From Amazonocrinis nigriterrae CENA67 (GTDB lineage: Bacteria; Cyanobacteriota; Cyanobacteriia; Cyanobacteriales; Nostocaceae), in NCBI RefSeq assembly GCF_016056305.1, contig NZ_JAECZC010000055.1, positions 121,900 through 185,899 of the forward strand: DNA of 64,000 nucleotides. Reading direction: 5' to 3'. Below are positions 43,097 through 53,405 of this stretch, piece by piece. Below the pieces are notes generated by a model. It did no database searches and was not told the DNA's origin. It saw only the letters and a program-made list of their open reading frames with translations. Within the stretch, counting starts at the first letter, position 1; every line of letters begins with the position of its first letter. The position numbers and the translations under genes are program-made.

Positions 43097-45843
43097 ACTT
43101 ACAAGCAAACTCACCTTTCAACTATAAAGTAGGAGGAAGTCTACGATTTGATGCCCCCTGCTATGTATCACGGCTAGCTGACGAAGAACTCTATAAAGCT
43201 TTAAAATCTGGCGAGTTTTGTTATGTGCTAAACTCGCGGCAAATGGGCAAGTCTAGCTTGCTTGTGCAAACGATGCATCGTTTACAAAAAGAAGGCTTTA
43301 TTTGTGCAGTTATAGATATTTCGGATATTGGTAGTCAGTCAGGGACAACGGCGAATGAATGGTATGTGGGTTTTGTCGATTTGCTATGTAGAGATTTTCA
43401 GCTGTCAATTCAATCTAATAACTTATCAGCTTGGTGGAACTCACATCAGCACCTTTCTCCTGTGCAACGGTTAAGTAACTTTATCGAAGATGTACTCTTA
43501 ACAGAGGTTTCCCAAAACATTTTCATATTTATTGATGAAATTGATAGCTTGCTGACATTAGATTTCAAAGATGATTTTTTTGCTTTGTTACGTTCTTGCT
43601 ATAACAAACGTGCTAACAATCCCAAATACACACGCCTCACCCTTGCACTTTTTGGAGTAGCAACACCACCCGATTTAATTGAAGATAAAACTAAGTCACC
43701 GTTTAATATTGGTCGAGCAATTGAATTACATGGTTTTTCTCTAGAAGAAGTAATACCTTTAGCTTTGGGAATAGCTGGAAAAGTCAAAAACCTCAATGCT
43801 GCATTCAAAGAAATTTTAAATTGGACGGGTGGTCAACCTTTCCTCACCCAAAAGCTATGTAAACTGATAGCAACTTCATCATCTACTATTCCCCAAAGCA
43901 GTGAAGCTGAGTATATTGAGAATCTGGTGCACTCATCTGTGATTGAAAATTGGGAAACTCAAGATGCACCCCAACATTTAAAAACAATCCGCGATCGCAT
44001 TTTAGGAAGTAAGGGTAGAACACTTCGTTTATTATCGCTGTATGAGCAAATCTTGCAACAGGGAAAAATTGCCGCTGATGATAGTTCCGAACAGATAGAG
44101 TTGCGACTATCAGGGTTGGTGGTAAAACAGGACAAGTACTTAAGAGTTTATAACCCTATTTATCAACAGGTTTTTAACCAAACTTGGGTTGATAAAGAAC
44201 TAACAAAATTGCGTCCTCACTTTTACGCTGAATCTTTAAAAGCTTGGTTAGATTCTAATCGTCAAAATTCCCAACTGTTAGAAGGGCAAGAACTGCAAAA
44301 AGCCCTCGAATGGGCAGCAGACAAAAGCTTAGGCGATCAAGATTATCAGTTTTTAAGCGCTAGCCAACAATTAGATCGAAAAATAACTCAAAAAGATAAA
44401 GAAAAAGCTATACAAATTGCATTATCTGAAGAGATACGAACAAAGCAATGGAAATGGGCTGCTGCGGTAGCGGTGGTTGCTGTTGTGACTGCTACTGTTG
44501 CGTGGTGGAATCAGTCCAAATCTTGCCCAATTGGTCAAGCTTGGCTGAACGGCACCTGTTCACCTATAGTTAGCAGTGGAGAAAGTAACCTGTTTCGTTC
44601 AGGTAATTATTATTTAATTAATGGGGTTGAGGCTTTCAATAAAGGCGAATATTCTCAAGCGATTAAATTATTTGAAAAAGCTGTAAAAAGTGCGCCTAAT
44701 GACCCAGAACCGCTAATTTACCTCAACAATGCCAAAGCCCGTCAAAGAAAACACTTTACATTAGCAGTTGTAGCACCGGTAGACAATAGCCCCAACGATG
44801 CTAAAGAAGTTTTGCGAGGTGTGGCGGATGCACAAACTCAATTTAACAACCAGGGAGATTTAAATAATCAATTACTAGAGATTGTAATTGCTAACGATGG
44901 AAACGACCGAAAAGTAGCAAGAGAAAAAGCTGCTCGTTTGGTTGCTGATAATCAAGCAATTTTAGGCGTAATTGGTCATAATTCTAGTGAGGCCAGTTCC
45001 GACGTGTTACCTATATACGAAAAAGCTGGTTTGGCTATGATTTCTCCTACTAGCACCAGTACTGAATTAAAAAGTCCGGTTTTCTTTCGGACGGTTCCGT
45101 CTACTAAGTTAGTAGCTAAAAAGTTAGCTGAGTATACCAAAAACACTTTGGGTTTAGACAAAGTGGTGGTTTTATTTGAAGATTCTGAAAAAAGTGTCTA
45201 CAGCAGAATAGCGAAAAAACAATTTCAGGAAGAGTTCAACAAACGAGGGGGAAACATTGTCAGAACTGTTAATATTAAAGACCCTAATCTTAACGCCGAA
45301 GCTGAAATTAAACGCATTGTAAATCAAGATAAAGTACGTGCTGTTATTTTATTACCAGGTGTACCAACAAATTCTGTTGCTATATCTATTGCTAGAGCAA
45401 ATGCTGAACTACCCAAAGAGCAAAGATTGCAGCTGTTAGGCGGTGGTGCTTTGTATAGTGTTAACACTTTAATACAGGGTGGTTCTGATATTGAGGGCTT
45501 AATTTTAGCTATACCTTGGTTTGACGATGGAACTTCTTTATATGCGAAAGAAGCAGCACAAAGATGGAAAGGAAAAATTAACTGGCGCACAGCTAACGCC
45601 TATGATGCAGCGCAAGCTTTAATTAAGGTGTTATCTAAAAATGCTACACGGGAAACGGTTCTTAGGAATCTAAAACAAGTGAATCTTGCACCAAATGAAA
45701 CTTCAGGAGGCGGACTTCATTTTTCAACAACGGGTGAGCCTGTTAATAGAGAATATCGCCTTGTTCGGGTTGGTAGAAATAGGCCTTATCCTCCTGGTTC
45801 TGAGTATGGTTTTCAGTTGCTTGAAGAGGAAAAAGTTAAATAA
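43093..45843 (+). CDS. AAA_35 ATPase - membrane helix - periplasmic binding protein fusion
   Basis: A 916-residue fusion read from ATG at 43093, overlapping the previous stop codon. Parts: an AAA_35 ATPase ([20 protein letters not shown], Walker A at about 46-56; [20 protein letters not shown], Walker B at about 150); a C-terminal ATPase region ([20 protein letters not shown]) to ~400; one membrane helix ([18 protein letters not shown], about 456-473); a Cys pair [15 protein letters not shown]; a TPR-like unit ([20 protein letters not shown], about 535); and from ~553 to the end a type I periplasmic binding fold ([52 protein letters not shown]). That last domain binds amino acids in Liv-type receptors. 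A ligand outside could thus set the ATPase inside. Family signs are clear; the signalling idea is inference. Confidence 0.85.
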   Translation: MNLQANSPFNYKVGGSLRFDAPCYVSRLADEELYKALKSGEFCYVLNSRQMGKSSLLVQTMHRLQKEGFICAVIDISDIGSQSGTTANEWYVGFVDLLCRDFQLSIQSNNLSAWWNSHQHLSPVQRLSNFIEDVLLTEVSQNIFIFIDEIDSLLTLDFKDDFFALLRSCYNKRANNPKYTRLTLALFGVATPPDLIEDKTKSPFNIGRAIELHGFSLEEVIPLALGIAGKVKNLNAAFKEILNWTGGQPFLTQKLCKLIATSSSTIPQSSEAEYIENLVHSSVIENWETQDAPQHLKTIRDRILGSKGRTLRLLSLYEQILQQGKIAADDSSEQIELRLSGLVVKQDKYLRVYNPIYQQVFNQTWVDKELTKLRPHFYAESLKAWLDSNRQNSQLLEGQELQKALEWAADKSLGDQDYQFLSASQQLDRKITQKDKEKAIQIALSEEIRTKQWKWAAAVAVVAVVTATVAWWNQSKSCPIGQAWLNGTCSPIVSSGESNLFRSGNYYLINGVEAFNKGEYSQAIKLFEKAVKSAPNDPEPLIYLNNAKARQRKHFTLAVVAPVDNSPNDAKEVLRGVADAQTQFNNQGDLNNQLLEIVIANDGNDRKVAREKAARLVADNQAILGVIGHNSSEASSDVLPIYEKAGLAMISPTSTSTELKSPVFFRTVPSTKLVAKKLAEYTKNTLGLDKVVVLFEDSEKSVYSRIAKKQFQEEFNKRGGNIVRTVNIKDPNLNAEAEIKRIVNQDKVRAVILLPGVPTNSVAISIARANAELPKEQRLQLLGGGALYSVNTLIQGGSDIEGLILAIPWFDDGTSLYAKEAAQRWKGKINWRTANAYDAAQALIKVLSKNATRETVLRNLKQVNLAPNETSGGGLHFSTTGEPVNREYRLVRVGRNRPYPPGSEYGFQLLEEEKVK

Positions 45844-45859
45844 TTGGTTGTTGCCTAAC

Positions 45860-45920
45860 TTTGTGTCTTCGTGTCTTTGTGGTAAAAAATCTGAAACCAC
45901 GAAGACACAAAGGCACAAAG
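45860..45920. terminator. Palindromic repeat between converging genes, probable bidirectional terminator
   Basis: CTTTGTGTCTTCGTGTCTTT with GTGGT faces ACCACGAAGACACAAAGGCA with CAAAG, over a loop with A6. It lies between two genes that converge (stop at 45843 and 45925). The stem also belongs to the CTTTGTGGT repeat family, so a double use is plausible. Confidence 0.65.
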
Positions 45921-45924
45921 TATT

Positions 45925-48834
45925 TTAATTTAATGTTGCTGTTTGTGCTACACTTTGAATCATTTCTTCTAACGTTCGCAGTAATTCTTGTTCGTTGTAA
46001 GGTTTAGAAAAATAGGCGCTTGCACCTAATTGCATTGCTAGTTGCCGATGTTTATTACTGCTGCGAGAGGTAAGCATGGCGACTGGAATATTTTTAATAT
46101 TAACGTTGGAGTTAATACGACCTAAGAAGCCATAACCATCAAGGCGTGGCATTTCAATATCGCAAATCACTGCTTGGACTTTCAAACCATTTTCAAGTTT
46201 TTCTAAAGCATCTTGACCGTCTTTGGCTTGTTCTACTTGATACCCGCCTTTTTCCAAAGTCAAAGCTAGGAAACGGCGCACATTTATGGAATCATCGACA
46301 ATCAAAATTGTGCCTTTTTCTTTAGCTGGAGTTGGAGGAACTTTTTCAGGATTCAAAAACAGGAATGGTGTCTTCAATCTTGCTGATGGTAATTGATTAT
46401 TTCTAGGAGTACGCTGATTACTAGCAATCCAATACAGCAATTCATTGATATTAACTAATGCTACAACTCGTCCATCACCCAAAATTGTGCAGTTGTTGAA
46501 ACCTTCAGGTAAAGGTATATTTCCTTCGACTTGGCGAATAGCAACTTCTTGTTCACCCCAACAACGGTCTACTTGTATGGCTACTGGTTGATTATTACCT
46601 TTAACTATTAACACACTGCTAGCATTAATGGCTGGCGGTGTTTCTAATTCTGGATTATCGTGGCGTGGACAATTAAATTCAAAGTAGCGACCAAGGCGAA
46701 TTAATGGTAGCATTGTGCCTTGCCAATTCAGGACTTCACTACCTGACATAGGAAAAATTCGGTCGTTTTGCAATAAAAATATTTCGGAAATTACATCTGT
46801 AGGAAATGCCAATAGCATTCTATTGCTTTCGACCAGCAAGACTCTTGCCACAGAAAGGGTAAAGGGTACTGATAATGTAAAGGTAGTGCCAATTCCCGGT
46901 TCGGTATCAACTTTAATATCTCCTCGAACCAATTTCAAGTTATTACGAACTACATCCATTCCCACACCGCGACCAGATAAGGCGGTTACTTGGTCGGAAG
47001 TGCTAAACCCAGGTTCAAAAATTAATGACAAAAGTTCTTCATCAGTTGCACTCTCAACTAAAGCAGCATCTAATTTCATAGCTATGGCGCGAGAGCGAAT
47101 TTTCTCTATAGAAATTCCTTGGCCATCATCACGTATAGTAATAATTGTGCGATTTCCACGGTGGCTAGCTTTAATTTCAATCAATCCTTGTTCTGGTTTA
47201 CCTAAAGCTTGGCGAGTGGCAGAATCTTCGATACCATGATCAAAAGCATTCCTTAATAGATGCATTAAAGGGTCGTTTAAAGCTTCTAAAATGCTGCGTT
47301 CAATTAAAGTGTTGCCACCTTCAATTTTTAACTGCACATTTTTGCCATGCTCTACATTTAAATCGCGCAAAGCTCTGGGGAAACGCTCAACTAAATCAGA
47401 CAATGGCCGCATCCTGATATTAGTCAGCTTTGTCTGCAATTGTTTTGATGTTTTGCTAAGTTTGCGAGCAATTTGATCTGTATCATCAACACTTAATTGT
47501 ATATCTGTGGAAACTTCTTGTACTTGCACAATGGTTTCCATAACTTCCTGCGATCGCAAATTCAAGTCGTTATAGCGATCCATTTCTAAACCATCAAACT
47601 CTGTGGCTATACCTTGTGTTTGATAAGTCTCATCAGCGAGCGATCGCCCACTATTAGATATGGCATTTTTTGTGGCAACTCTATCACATTCTATCCGCAA
47701 TTCTTGGTTTTCGCGGTCGAGAAGTTGCACTCTCTGGCTCAAATGTCGCACAAGTTTGCGTAATTTTTCTATTTGTGAATTTAGCCCATTACGTTGGACA
47801 ATCAGTTCACCAAACAAATCATTAATTTGCTCAAGTTGCTTACTGGGAACCCGAACAGTATTTTCTTGAGTCTCCCGCTCTTTCCCAACACCAACTAACT
47901 CTGTTTTCTGTTCGATAAATTTAAAATCTATTGTGGGAATTTCCCTAGCAACTAATGTTTTTTGCTCTGCTTCATCAGGAAGTTCTATATCTAAAGATTC
48001 TGTATTTGCCAGATTGATTTCAGAGAACACTTTTGTATTTGTGGCAAAAGTTGCGACTTCATGCAACTCAATCTTTGTAGGTAGACTATCACGTTGATTT
48101 GTCAACACCAAAGCTTGCGATCGCCGCCATGCTTGTAAGGCTAACCGCGCAATTTCCGGGACACGTTCAGGTTCCGGTGCTTCTATGTGTTGCTTGATTG
48201 ACTCACAAAGTTGGGTAAAAGCCGTTAATTGCAGCATTTCGCCCAAACCGCCTAATTCAGCTGCCATGATGGCAACTTCTTCTTGCAAACATGGTTGTTG
48301 ACTATCTGACAACACCGATTCTAAACGCTGCAAACATCCTTCTACTTCCGTTTCAAATAGCAAAGGGATGATATCTTGCCCGTCTTCCGGCGATAGCATA
48401 GTTGTAGCATCTTCTGGAGTGGGTTCACCCAAGTGATCGCGCAATTCATCAAAAACGGGATAACAAAAGCTCACTAGCCACTGTTCTTCTATGGCATTTC
48501 CTTCTGTTAAAAGTTGCACAATCTGACGTAACCAATCAACTCCAGAAAGTAGTAAACTTTGCAATTCCGTATCAAATTCCAGAGAATTTTTTCGGGTTTT
48601 TAAGACTTTTAAACAGTCTTCTAAACGGTGAGCTAAATCACTTAATGTCTTAAATCCCATCATCGCCGCCCCACCCTTAATAGAATGAGCAGATCGCAGT
48701 GCAGCATTAATTTTATCTAAATCAATGCGGTTATGAGAATCGATTTCCAACAATACTCCTTCCAAAGTATTGAGGTAATCTGTAGCCTCTTCCAAAAACT
48801 GCCTCTGGATTTCTAATTCTTTATTTTGTGACAT
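45925..48834 (-). CDS. hmpE: CheA-type hybrid histidine kinase (HmpE-like)
   Basis: A 969-residue CheA-REC hybrid. Residues 1-110: Hpt domain with phosphoacceptor His50 (LRSAHSIKGGAAMMGF). Residues ~165-260: a second Hpt-like helical bundle without an obvious His, as in PilL/ChpA types. From ~340: coiled-coil and dimerisation region, kinase core with N-box HLLRNAFDHGIE (about 521), DDGQGIS (about 569) and GRGVGMDVVRNN. About 680-815: CheW-like domain. About 845-969: receiver with Asp in VICDIEMPRLDGYG (about 890) and Lys in AYFSKPYNEQ. All catalytic motifs are present. As the last gene after PATAN-REC, CheY, CheW and MCP genes, it matches hmpE of Nostoc punctiforme (hormogonium motility) and pil-type CheA of Synechocystis. 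It would phosphorylate HmpB and HmpA. Confidence 0.88.
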   Translation of the reverse strand: MSQNKELEIQRQFLEEATDYLNTLEGVLLEIDSHNRIDLDKINAALRSAHSIKGGAAMMGFKTLSDLAHRLEDCLKVLKTRKNSLEFDTELQSLLLSGVDWLRQIVQLLTEGNAIEEQWLVSFCYPVFDELRDHLGEPTPEDATTMLSPEDGQDIIPLLFETEVEGCLQRLESVLSDSQQPCLQEEVAIMAAELGGLGEMLQLTAFTQLCESIKQHIEAPEPERVPEIARLALQAWRRSQALVLTNQRDSLPTKIELHEVATFATNTKVFSEINLANTESLDIELPDEAEQKTLVAREIPTIDFKFIEQKTELVGVGKERETQENTVRVPSKQLEQINDLFGELIVQRNGLNSQIEKLRKLVRHLSQRVQLLDRENQELRIECDRVATKNAISNSGRSLADETYQTQGIATEFDGLEMDRYNDLNLRSQEVMETIVQVQEVSTDIQLSVDDTDQIARKLSKTSKQLQTKLTNIRMRPLSDLVERFPRALRDLNVEHGKNVQLKIEGGNTLIERSILEALNDPLMHLLRNAFDHGIEDSATRQALGKPEQGLIEIKASHRGNRTIITIRDDGQGISIEKIRSRAIAMKLDAALVESATDEELLSLIFEPGFSTSDQVTALSGRGVGMDVVRNNLKLVRGDIKVDTEPGIGTTFTLSVPFTLSVARVLLVESNRMLLAFPTDVISEIFLLQNDRIFPMSGSEVLNWQGTMLPLIRLGRYFEFNCPRHDNPELETPPAINASSVLIVKGNNQPVAIQVDRCWGEQEVAIRQVEGNIPLPEGFNNCTILGDGRVVALVNINELLYWIASNQRTPRNNQLPSARLKTPFLFLNPEKVPPTPAKEKGTILIVDDSINVRRFLALTLEKGGYQVEQAKDGQDALEKLENGLKVQAVICDIEMPRLDGYGFLGRINSNVNIKNIPVAMLTSRSSNKHRQLAMQLGASAYFSKPYNEQELLRTLEEMIQSVAQTATLN

Positions 48835-48846
48835 GGTATTTTTGAT

Positions 48847-48938
48847 TTGTCAGTGGTCAGTTGTCAGTGGTCAGTGGTCAGTTGTCAGTTGTCAGTTGTC
48901 AGTTGTCAGTTGTCAGTTGTCAGTGGTAAGTTGTCAGA
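48847..48938. repeat. GTCAGTT/GTCAGTG heptamer array
   Basis: About thirteen copies of the heptamer GTCAGTT (some GTCAGTG) between hmpD and hmpE. The gap (291 bp) also has a hairpin near 49018-49070 (ACGGACACTTCC-like arms CACGGACACTTTCC and GGAAGTGTCC around a G-rich centre). This may lower read-through from hmpD to hmpE. Confidence 0.88.
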
Positions 48939-49125
48939 ACAAGTAACTATTAATTATCAACTACTCTCTTCCTGGTCTAAGATTACCTATATTGATTAAC
49001 TCTTCTCTCTGTGTCACGGACACTTTCCTCAACGGGGGGGAACCCCCGCACGGAAGTGTCCTCCTCTGCGCCTCTGCGGTTACAAATAATTATTCTTCTA
49101 GCAGCAAGTCACGAACAACTAACAA

Positions 49126-51339
49126 CTAACTAACTTTAAAAGTCTCAACAGTCTCTTGTAATTGGTGTGAAATCTCAACAGTTGTTTGCAGAGATTGGGA
49201 AACTTGGCGTGAAGAATCGCTGGTACGTTGTGATATAGCGGCGATATCTTTCATCAATTGGCTAACAGTTTGTGATGTTTCTACTTGAGATACCGTTGCA
49301 GTGGAAATCGATTGTATTAACAAGTCAATTTGATGCGATACATCCAAAATTTGACTCAAACTTTGCTTAGCCTCTTCCACAATTCGAGCGCCATCTACTA
49401 CTTGAATTGTGCCGATTTCCATCGCCTGCACAACTTCGCTGGTTTCCCGTTGGATATTTTCCACAATTTCTTCAATTTCTTGAGTTGCTGCGGCGCTACG
49501 GGCTGCTAATTCGCCTACTTCTTCTGCAACTACAGCAAAACCTTGTCCTTCTTCACCAGCACGCGCTGCTTCAATGCTGGCGTTGATGGCGAGTAAGTTG
49601 GTTTGCATGGCGATTTGGTTAATCAAGGACACCACACGCGATATTTGTTGGGTAGATTCTCCCAGACGTTTGACTTTCTTGGCAGTTTCACCAACGGTTT
49701 CTCTTAAAGAAAGGATGTTTTGCACTGTCAAATCCATTGCTTGACCGCTTTTGGTAGCATTGTCAGCAGCATGGTTGGCAACTTTTGCAGCTTGTTGGGC
49801 ACTGGCAGCTACAGCTTGCATAGAATGGGTCATTTTGTCAACAGCATCTAGGGTGCGGTTGATTTCAGCAGCTTGGATGAGTGCTTCCTCTGCTAGTTGG
49901 CTAATGGCTGTTTCGTTAGAACCAATTGCGCCATTTACCTGAGTAGCAGCTTGTTTAACTTGGGTGACAATATCTCGCAGATTTTCCACGATGGAGTTGA
50001 AAAAGTCAGCAACAGTGCCGATTTCCCCAGTGGTTACGTCTGCACGCACTGTTAAATCTCCTCTAGCTGCGCCTTCTACGTTGTTGAGTAGTTCTAAAAG
50101 TTGTTGTTGCAGTTCTGGAGAGACTTGTTGTTCTGTCACCAAGCTTGGCAATTGCGTAGTGTGGTTAATATTTGTATTCAATACTCCTAACTCATCTGCT
50201 TTTTGTGTCTCCACTAGAGTTGCATTGAGAATTGGTTGTGTGATAACCTTGGCTATCCAAGTGGCGATCGCTCCTACAATTACTGCTATAAATATTGTGG
50301 TGATGGCGATTGTCCACAACAATTGTCTTTGAGGTGCAAAAGCAATTGCTGTATCTGTGGATAAAAGTATTTGCCAGTTTAAATTGGGTAAACCTTCGAG
50401 TTTTGTTGATGGAATGTAGCTAACTAATTCTTGCTTTTTATGAATTTTTTGAACTGTTGTAAAAGTCTCGATTTTCTTAGCTGTCAATACTTGAGCTAAA
50501 CCGGGATATTCTGCTTTTGCATCTTTCCCCATGAATTCTTTTTGTGGAGTCAGGAAAACTTTTCCTGAATCATCGAGTAAATGATATTGTTGTCCTTTGC
50601 CTGTGTAGTTTTGAATCGCCTCTCCTAAAGATGTGACAGGCACACTTGCTTTCACTACAGCGATGGTATTGCCTGTGTTACTATCTTTAACTGGTGCAGA
50701 TATATCAATACTCACGACATTAGTCTTATTTGATTTTTCCGGCTTACTAATAACAGCTGCATCTTTTTGCAGAGTTTCTTGAAAATAACTGCGGTCTTTT
50801 TGATTATCCAGAGGTTCACCGTTAGATTGAACAATCAAGTTACCTTGGAGATCCAAGACGGCAATGCTGTTATAAGCTTTGTAAGATTCCACAAGGCGAT
50901 TTAGCACAGCTTGCTTTTCTTCATCGCTGGTTCTAGCGATAATTTTGGTATTTGCCAAAAATGGCAGATTTGCCAGTACTTGAATATCTCTATATCTTCC
51001 CAAGATAAAGCGGTTGACTGTGTTAGTTAAGTCAATAGCTGCGGCTTGTTGAGATTGAGTAATTTGTTGAGTAATGAATTTATTCATCAAGCTATAAGCG
51101 ATCGCTCCTATGCCCAATGTTGGTATAGTGCTGATAGCGATCGCTAAAATTGTGGCTTTTTTACTAAAGCTGAGCCGCTGCCAGTAAGCAATTGCTCGCT
51201 TCCAGACAGAACCATCAGCTGTTGCAATATCAGGCTGACTTGATAGCTCTATTGTACTATCAGTAACTTGTGGGGGTGAAATGAAATCTGCTCGATTTTG
51301 AGCATCACTACTCTTAGCCATGTCAGTTTTATTAAACAT
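49126..51339 (-). CDS. hmpD: Methyl-accepting chemotaxis protein (HmpD-like)
   Basis: A 737-residue receptor. ATG at 51339 has AGGAGA eight to nine bases before it. Order: a cytoplasmic N-terminus of ~58 residues (unusual length), first helix ([20 protein letters not shown], about 62-81), a double-Cache periplasmic domain of ~250 residues ([46 protein letters not shown]), second helix ([20 protein letters not shown], about 338-357), HAMP-like linkers, and the signalling tip [20 protein letters not shown] (about 565-584) with [17 protein letters not shown]. The tip is the highly conserved CheA/CheW contact. Cache domains sense small ligands. In N. punctiforme HmpD sits at cell junctions and is needed for gliding of hormogonia. 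The assignment rests on gene order. Confidence 0.87.
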   Translation of the reverse strand: MFNKTDMAKSSDAQNRADFISPPQVTDSTIELSSQPDIATADGSVWKRAIAYWQRLSFSKKATILAIAISTIPTLGIGAIAYSLMNKFITQQITQSQQAAAIDLTNTVNRFILGRYRDIQVLANLPFLANTKIIARTSDEEKQAVLNRLVESYKAYNSIAVLDLQGNLIVQSNGEPLDNQKDRSYFQETLQKDAAVISKPEKSNKTNVVSIDISAPVKDSNTGNTIAVVKASVPVTSLGEAIQNYTGKGQQYHLLDDSGKVFLTPQKEFMGKDAKAEYPGLAQVLTAKKIETFTTVQKIHKKQELVSYIPSTKLEGLPNLNWQILLSTDTAIAFAPQRQLLWTIAITTIFIAVIVGAIATWIAKVITQPILNATLVETQKADELGVLNTNINHTTQLPSLVTEQQVSPELQQQLLELLNNVEGAARGDLTVRADVTTGEIGTVADFFNSIVENLRDIVTQVKQAATQVNGAIGSNETAISQLAEEALIQAAEINRTLDAVDKMTHSMQAVAASAQQAAKVANHAADNATKSGQAMDLTVQNILSLRETVGETAKKVKRLGESTQQISRVVSLINQIAMQTNLLAINASIEAARAGEEGQGFAVVAEEVGELAARSAAATQEIEEIVENIQRETSEVVQAMEIGTIQVVDGARIVEEAKQSLSQILDVSHQIDLLIQSISTATVSQVETSQTVSQLMKDIAAISQRTSDSSRQVSQSLQTTVEISHQLQETVETFKVS

Positions 51340-51397
51340 AATATAATTCTCCTGAATAGGTAAATGAGAACACTAAAAAATGGTATTTTAATAGCAC

Positions 51398-51895
51398 CTA
51401 TTCATTACGGAGAATAGAAGAATCTACAATAGCTTGTGCATCTAAAACCAGCAAGGTTTCTTCTTGTTGCACAACACACCCACGTAAATAAGGCACTAAA
51501 CTGGATGCCACTTGTCCTACAGGAGAACGAATATCATCAGGCATGAATTTAGTTGTTCCTTTTATCTCTTGCACAACTAAGCCTAAGAGCAGTGATTCTA
51601 CTTTGATCACAATCGCATTGTATTGCCATAATCTATGATCTAAGGCTTCTAAATTCAGTAACCTAGGCAGGTCAATCGCCCAAATTATCCGACTGCGCCA
51701 ATTCATTAATCCCAAGATGCAGGCAGGCATATTTGGCATTGAAGTTACAGCTTCAATAGGAAAAATCACCGCTTCTTGCGTGTGCTTCATTGATAAAACA
51801 GCTGTCGTCTGTTGATTTAGCTGGAATTTGAGATAACCATCTAATAAGTTATTTTTTGTTTTTTTAGCAGTCAGTATCATTTGAGTATTATTCAT
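51398..51895 (-). CDS. hmpC: CheW-like coupling protein (HmpC-like)
   Basis: A 165-residue CheW domain: FQLNQQTTAVLSMKHTQEAV, IFPIEAVTSMPNMPACILGL, MNWRSRIIWAIDLPRLLNLE, LLLGLVVQEIKGTTKFMPDD and VVQQEETLLVLDAQAIVDSS. The 'ILGLMNWRSRIIWAIDL' strand is the typical CheW core. It links the receptor HmpD to the CheA kinase. The ATG at 51895 lies four bases after the hmpB stop, so the two are coupled in translation, and hmpD starts 59 bp further. Five-gene order and size match the hmp/pil chemotaxis operons. Confidence 0.87.
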   Translation of the reverse strand: MNNTQMILTAKKTKNNLLDGYLKFQLNQQTTAVLSMKHTQEAVIFPIEAVTSMPNMPACILGLMNWRSRIIWAIDLPRLLNLEALDHRLWQYNAIVIKVESLLLGLVVQEIKGTTKFMPDDIRSPVGQVASSLVPYLRGCVVQQEETLLVLDAQAIVDSSILRNE

Positions 51896-51899
51896 TGAT

Positions 51900-52277
51900 T
51901 TAAAACACCACTGATTTAATAGCGCGTAAGAGTTGCTCCCGTGTATATGGCTTAGTTATATAGACATCAGCACCTTGTTTCATTGCCCACAAGCGGTCAA
52001 TTTCTAAATTTTTAGAACTACAAATTACTATTGGTAGTTTTTGAGTTGCCGGATTTTTTTTCAGAGAGCGACATAACTCAAATCCACTCATCCCCGGCAT
52101 AACTACATCAGTAACAATTGCATCTGGCTCTTGTAATAAAGCTTTTTCTAAAGCTTCTTTAGCACCACTAGCTTTAATGACGTTGTAACCACTTTCTTTC
52201 AGATAATGGCTCATGAGTTCCAATTCGCTGGGCGAATCTTCTACAATTAAAATTGTGCCAACCAAGGTAATACTCAC
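51900..52277 (-). CDS. hmpB: CheY-like response regulator (HmpB-like)
   Basis: A 125-residue stand-alone receiver. GTG at 52277 has a near-ideal ribosome site AGGAGGT six bases before it. Active site residues: GTILIVEDSPSELELM (acidic pair), the phosphoacceptor Asp in PDAIVTDVVMPGMSGFEL (about residue 58), Ser in IVICSSKNLE and Lys in DVYITKPYTREQ. No output domain, so it should act like CheY/PilH, either as phosphate sink or by binding the motility machinery. It lies 61 bp after hmpA and directly before the cheW gene. Confidence 0.9.
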   Translation of the reverse strand: MSITLVGTILIVEDSPSELELMSHYLKESGYNVIKASGAKEALEKALLQEPDAIVTDVVMPGMSGFELCRSLKKNPATQKLPIVICSSKNLEIDRLWAMKQGADVYITKPYTREQLLRAIKSVVF

Positions 52278-52337
52278 TCGTAAACCTCCTATTTTTTTTA
52301 GATAACTGCCTGAATTTATGACCTGAATATGACAAAA

Positions 52338-53405
52338 TTAACCGATATGCTTAAACACTATTTTTAGCAAATCTGATTGTGTAAAAGGCTTGGTTAAATA
52401 TCCCGATGCTCTGACAAGTTTGGCTTTTGCTCTGTCGATAAAGCCTGTCCTCCCAGTCACCATAATGATTGGGATATTCTTAAAAGCTGAATGCTTACGT
52501 AATAAAGAACATAGTTCGTATCCATCTAAATTAGGCATTTCAACGTCTAGCAAAATTAGGTCTGGTTTGCTGCGGATAATTTGCATTAAAGCTTTGACTG
52601 GATCATTAATTGTAACTACTGAGAATGGATTTCCTTCTAAAAAAAGGTTGATAGAATTCAACACTGTTTGGCTATCATCAATACAGGCAATTGTATAGAG
52701 ACTTTTTTGCACAACTGATGAAGCAGTTGTTGTATTTCTATTTTCAGGAGGTTCTTGATTTTTTTGCCTTGGTAATTGTTGCCCATTTGGCAATAGTGAC
52801 TGAGATTGAGGTAATTTAGCTGTGGGCAAAACTTGAGAATTCCCCGCAGCATGAACTGGTGACTGAATATTTGATCTCTGTCGTAACTGCCTTTGACAAT
52901 ATTCGACTAATAACCGTAAGTCCAAATAACAGAACTTTGGCAATTCATCCCAGGAACTATCAGAATAAAATTCATAGTTTCCTTCTTTGAGTACCAAAAA
53001 AGACTCTAAGACTTCTTTAGCCAGTCCTTCTATGAGTTTTGCCGCTTGCGTATGGTTGAGATATTCCTGATTGACTAACCAACAAATCCCTTGATAATCT
53101 GCGTATGGTATTGACTGATTTTCACTTTTTGGTTCAAATATCAGCCGCATCTGTACGCGAGTGGCGCTGTTAAGAGTCGGAATTTTTTGACTCAACTGTC
53201 GCAAGTGATTATCAAGCCGCTCAAATTCTTGATTTGAGTAGGAAGCATAAGTTAGTTTACCTTCTTCTAAATTAATTGACCAAAAACCCGCCCCACTAAA
53301 TACGCGTAAGCACCCTGTAGCATTACGACTAGTTAATTGTGCCAACAGAGATAGCGGATGTAGTTTATGGCCCAACCGGTAGCTATCTGTAGGAGTTGTA
53401 CTCAT
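52338..53405 (-). CDS. hmpA: PATAN-REC response regulator (HmpA-like)
   Basis: A 355-residue protein. N-terminal PATAN/DUF4388-type part: HKLHPLSLLAQLTSRNATGC, FWSINLEEGKLTYASYSNQE, EFERLDNHLRQLSQKIPTL, YQGICWLVNQEYLNHTQAAK. A poorly conserved Gln/Pro-rich linker (about 185-230) follows. C-terminal receiver (about 233-355): LYTIACIDDSQTVLNSINLF, Asp in PDLILLDVEMPNLDGYEL (about 284), TGRTG and Lys in GYLTKPFT. First gene of the hmp-like operon, in the place of the PilG/HmpA regulator, the usual output of the CheA kinase toward type IV pili. Its close paralogue is at 24477-25883. ATG at 53405. Confidence 0.87.
   Translation of the reverse strand: MSTTPTDSYRLGHKLHPLSLLAQLTSRNATGCLRVFSGAGFWSINLEEGKLTYASYSNQEFERLDNHLRQLSQKIPTLNSATRVQMRLIFEPKSENQSIPYADYQGICWLVNQEYLNHTQAAKLIEGLAKEVLESFLVLKEGNYEFYSDSSWDELPKFCYLDLRLLVEYCQRQLRQRSNIQSPVHAAGNSQVLPTAKLPQSQSLLPNGQQLPRQKNQEPPENRNTTTASSVVQKSLYTIACIDDSQTVLNSINLFLEGNPFSVVTINDPVKALMQIIRSKPDLILLDVEMPNLDGYELCSLLRKHSAFKNIPIIMVTGRTGFIDRAKAKLVRASGYLTKPFTQSDLLKIVFKHIG

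Noticed and set aside
48847..48938. Direct repeats considered as a CRISPR array
   Set aside because: The units are 7 bp and contiguous, with no spacers and no cas genes in the window.
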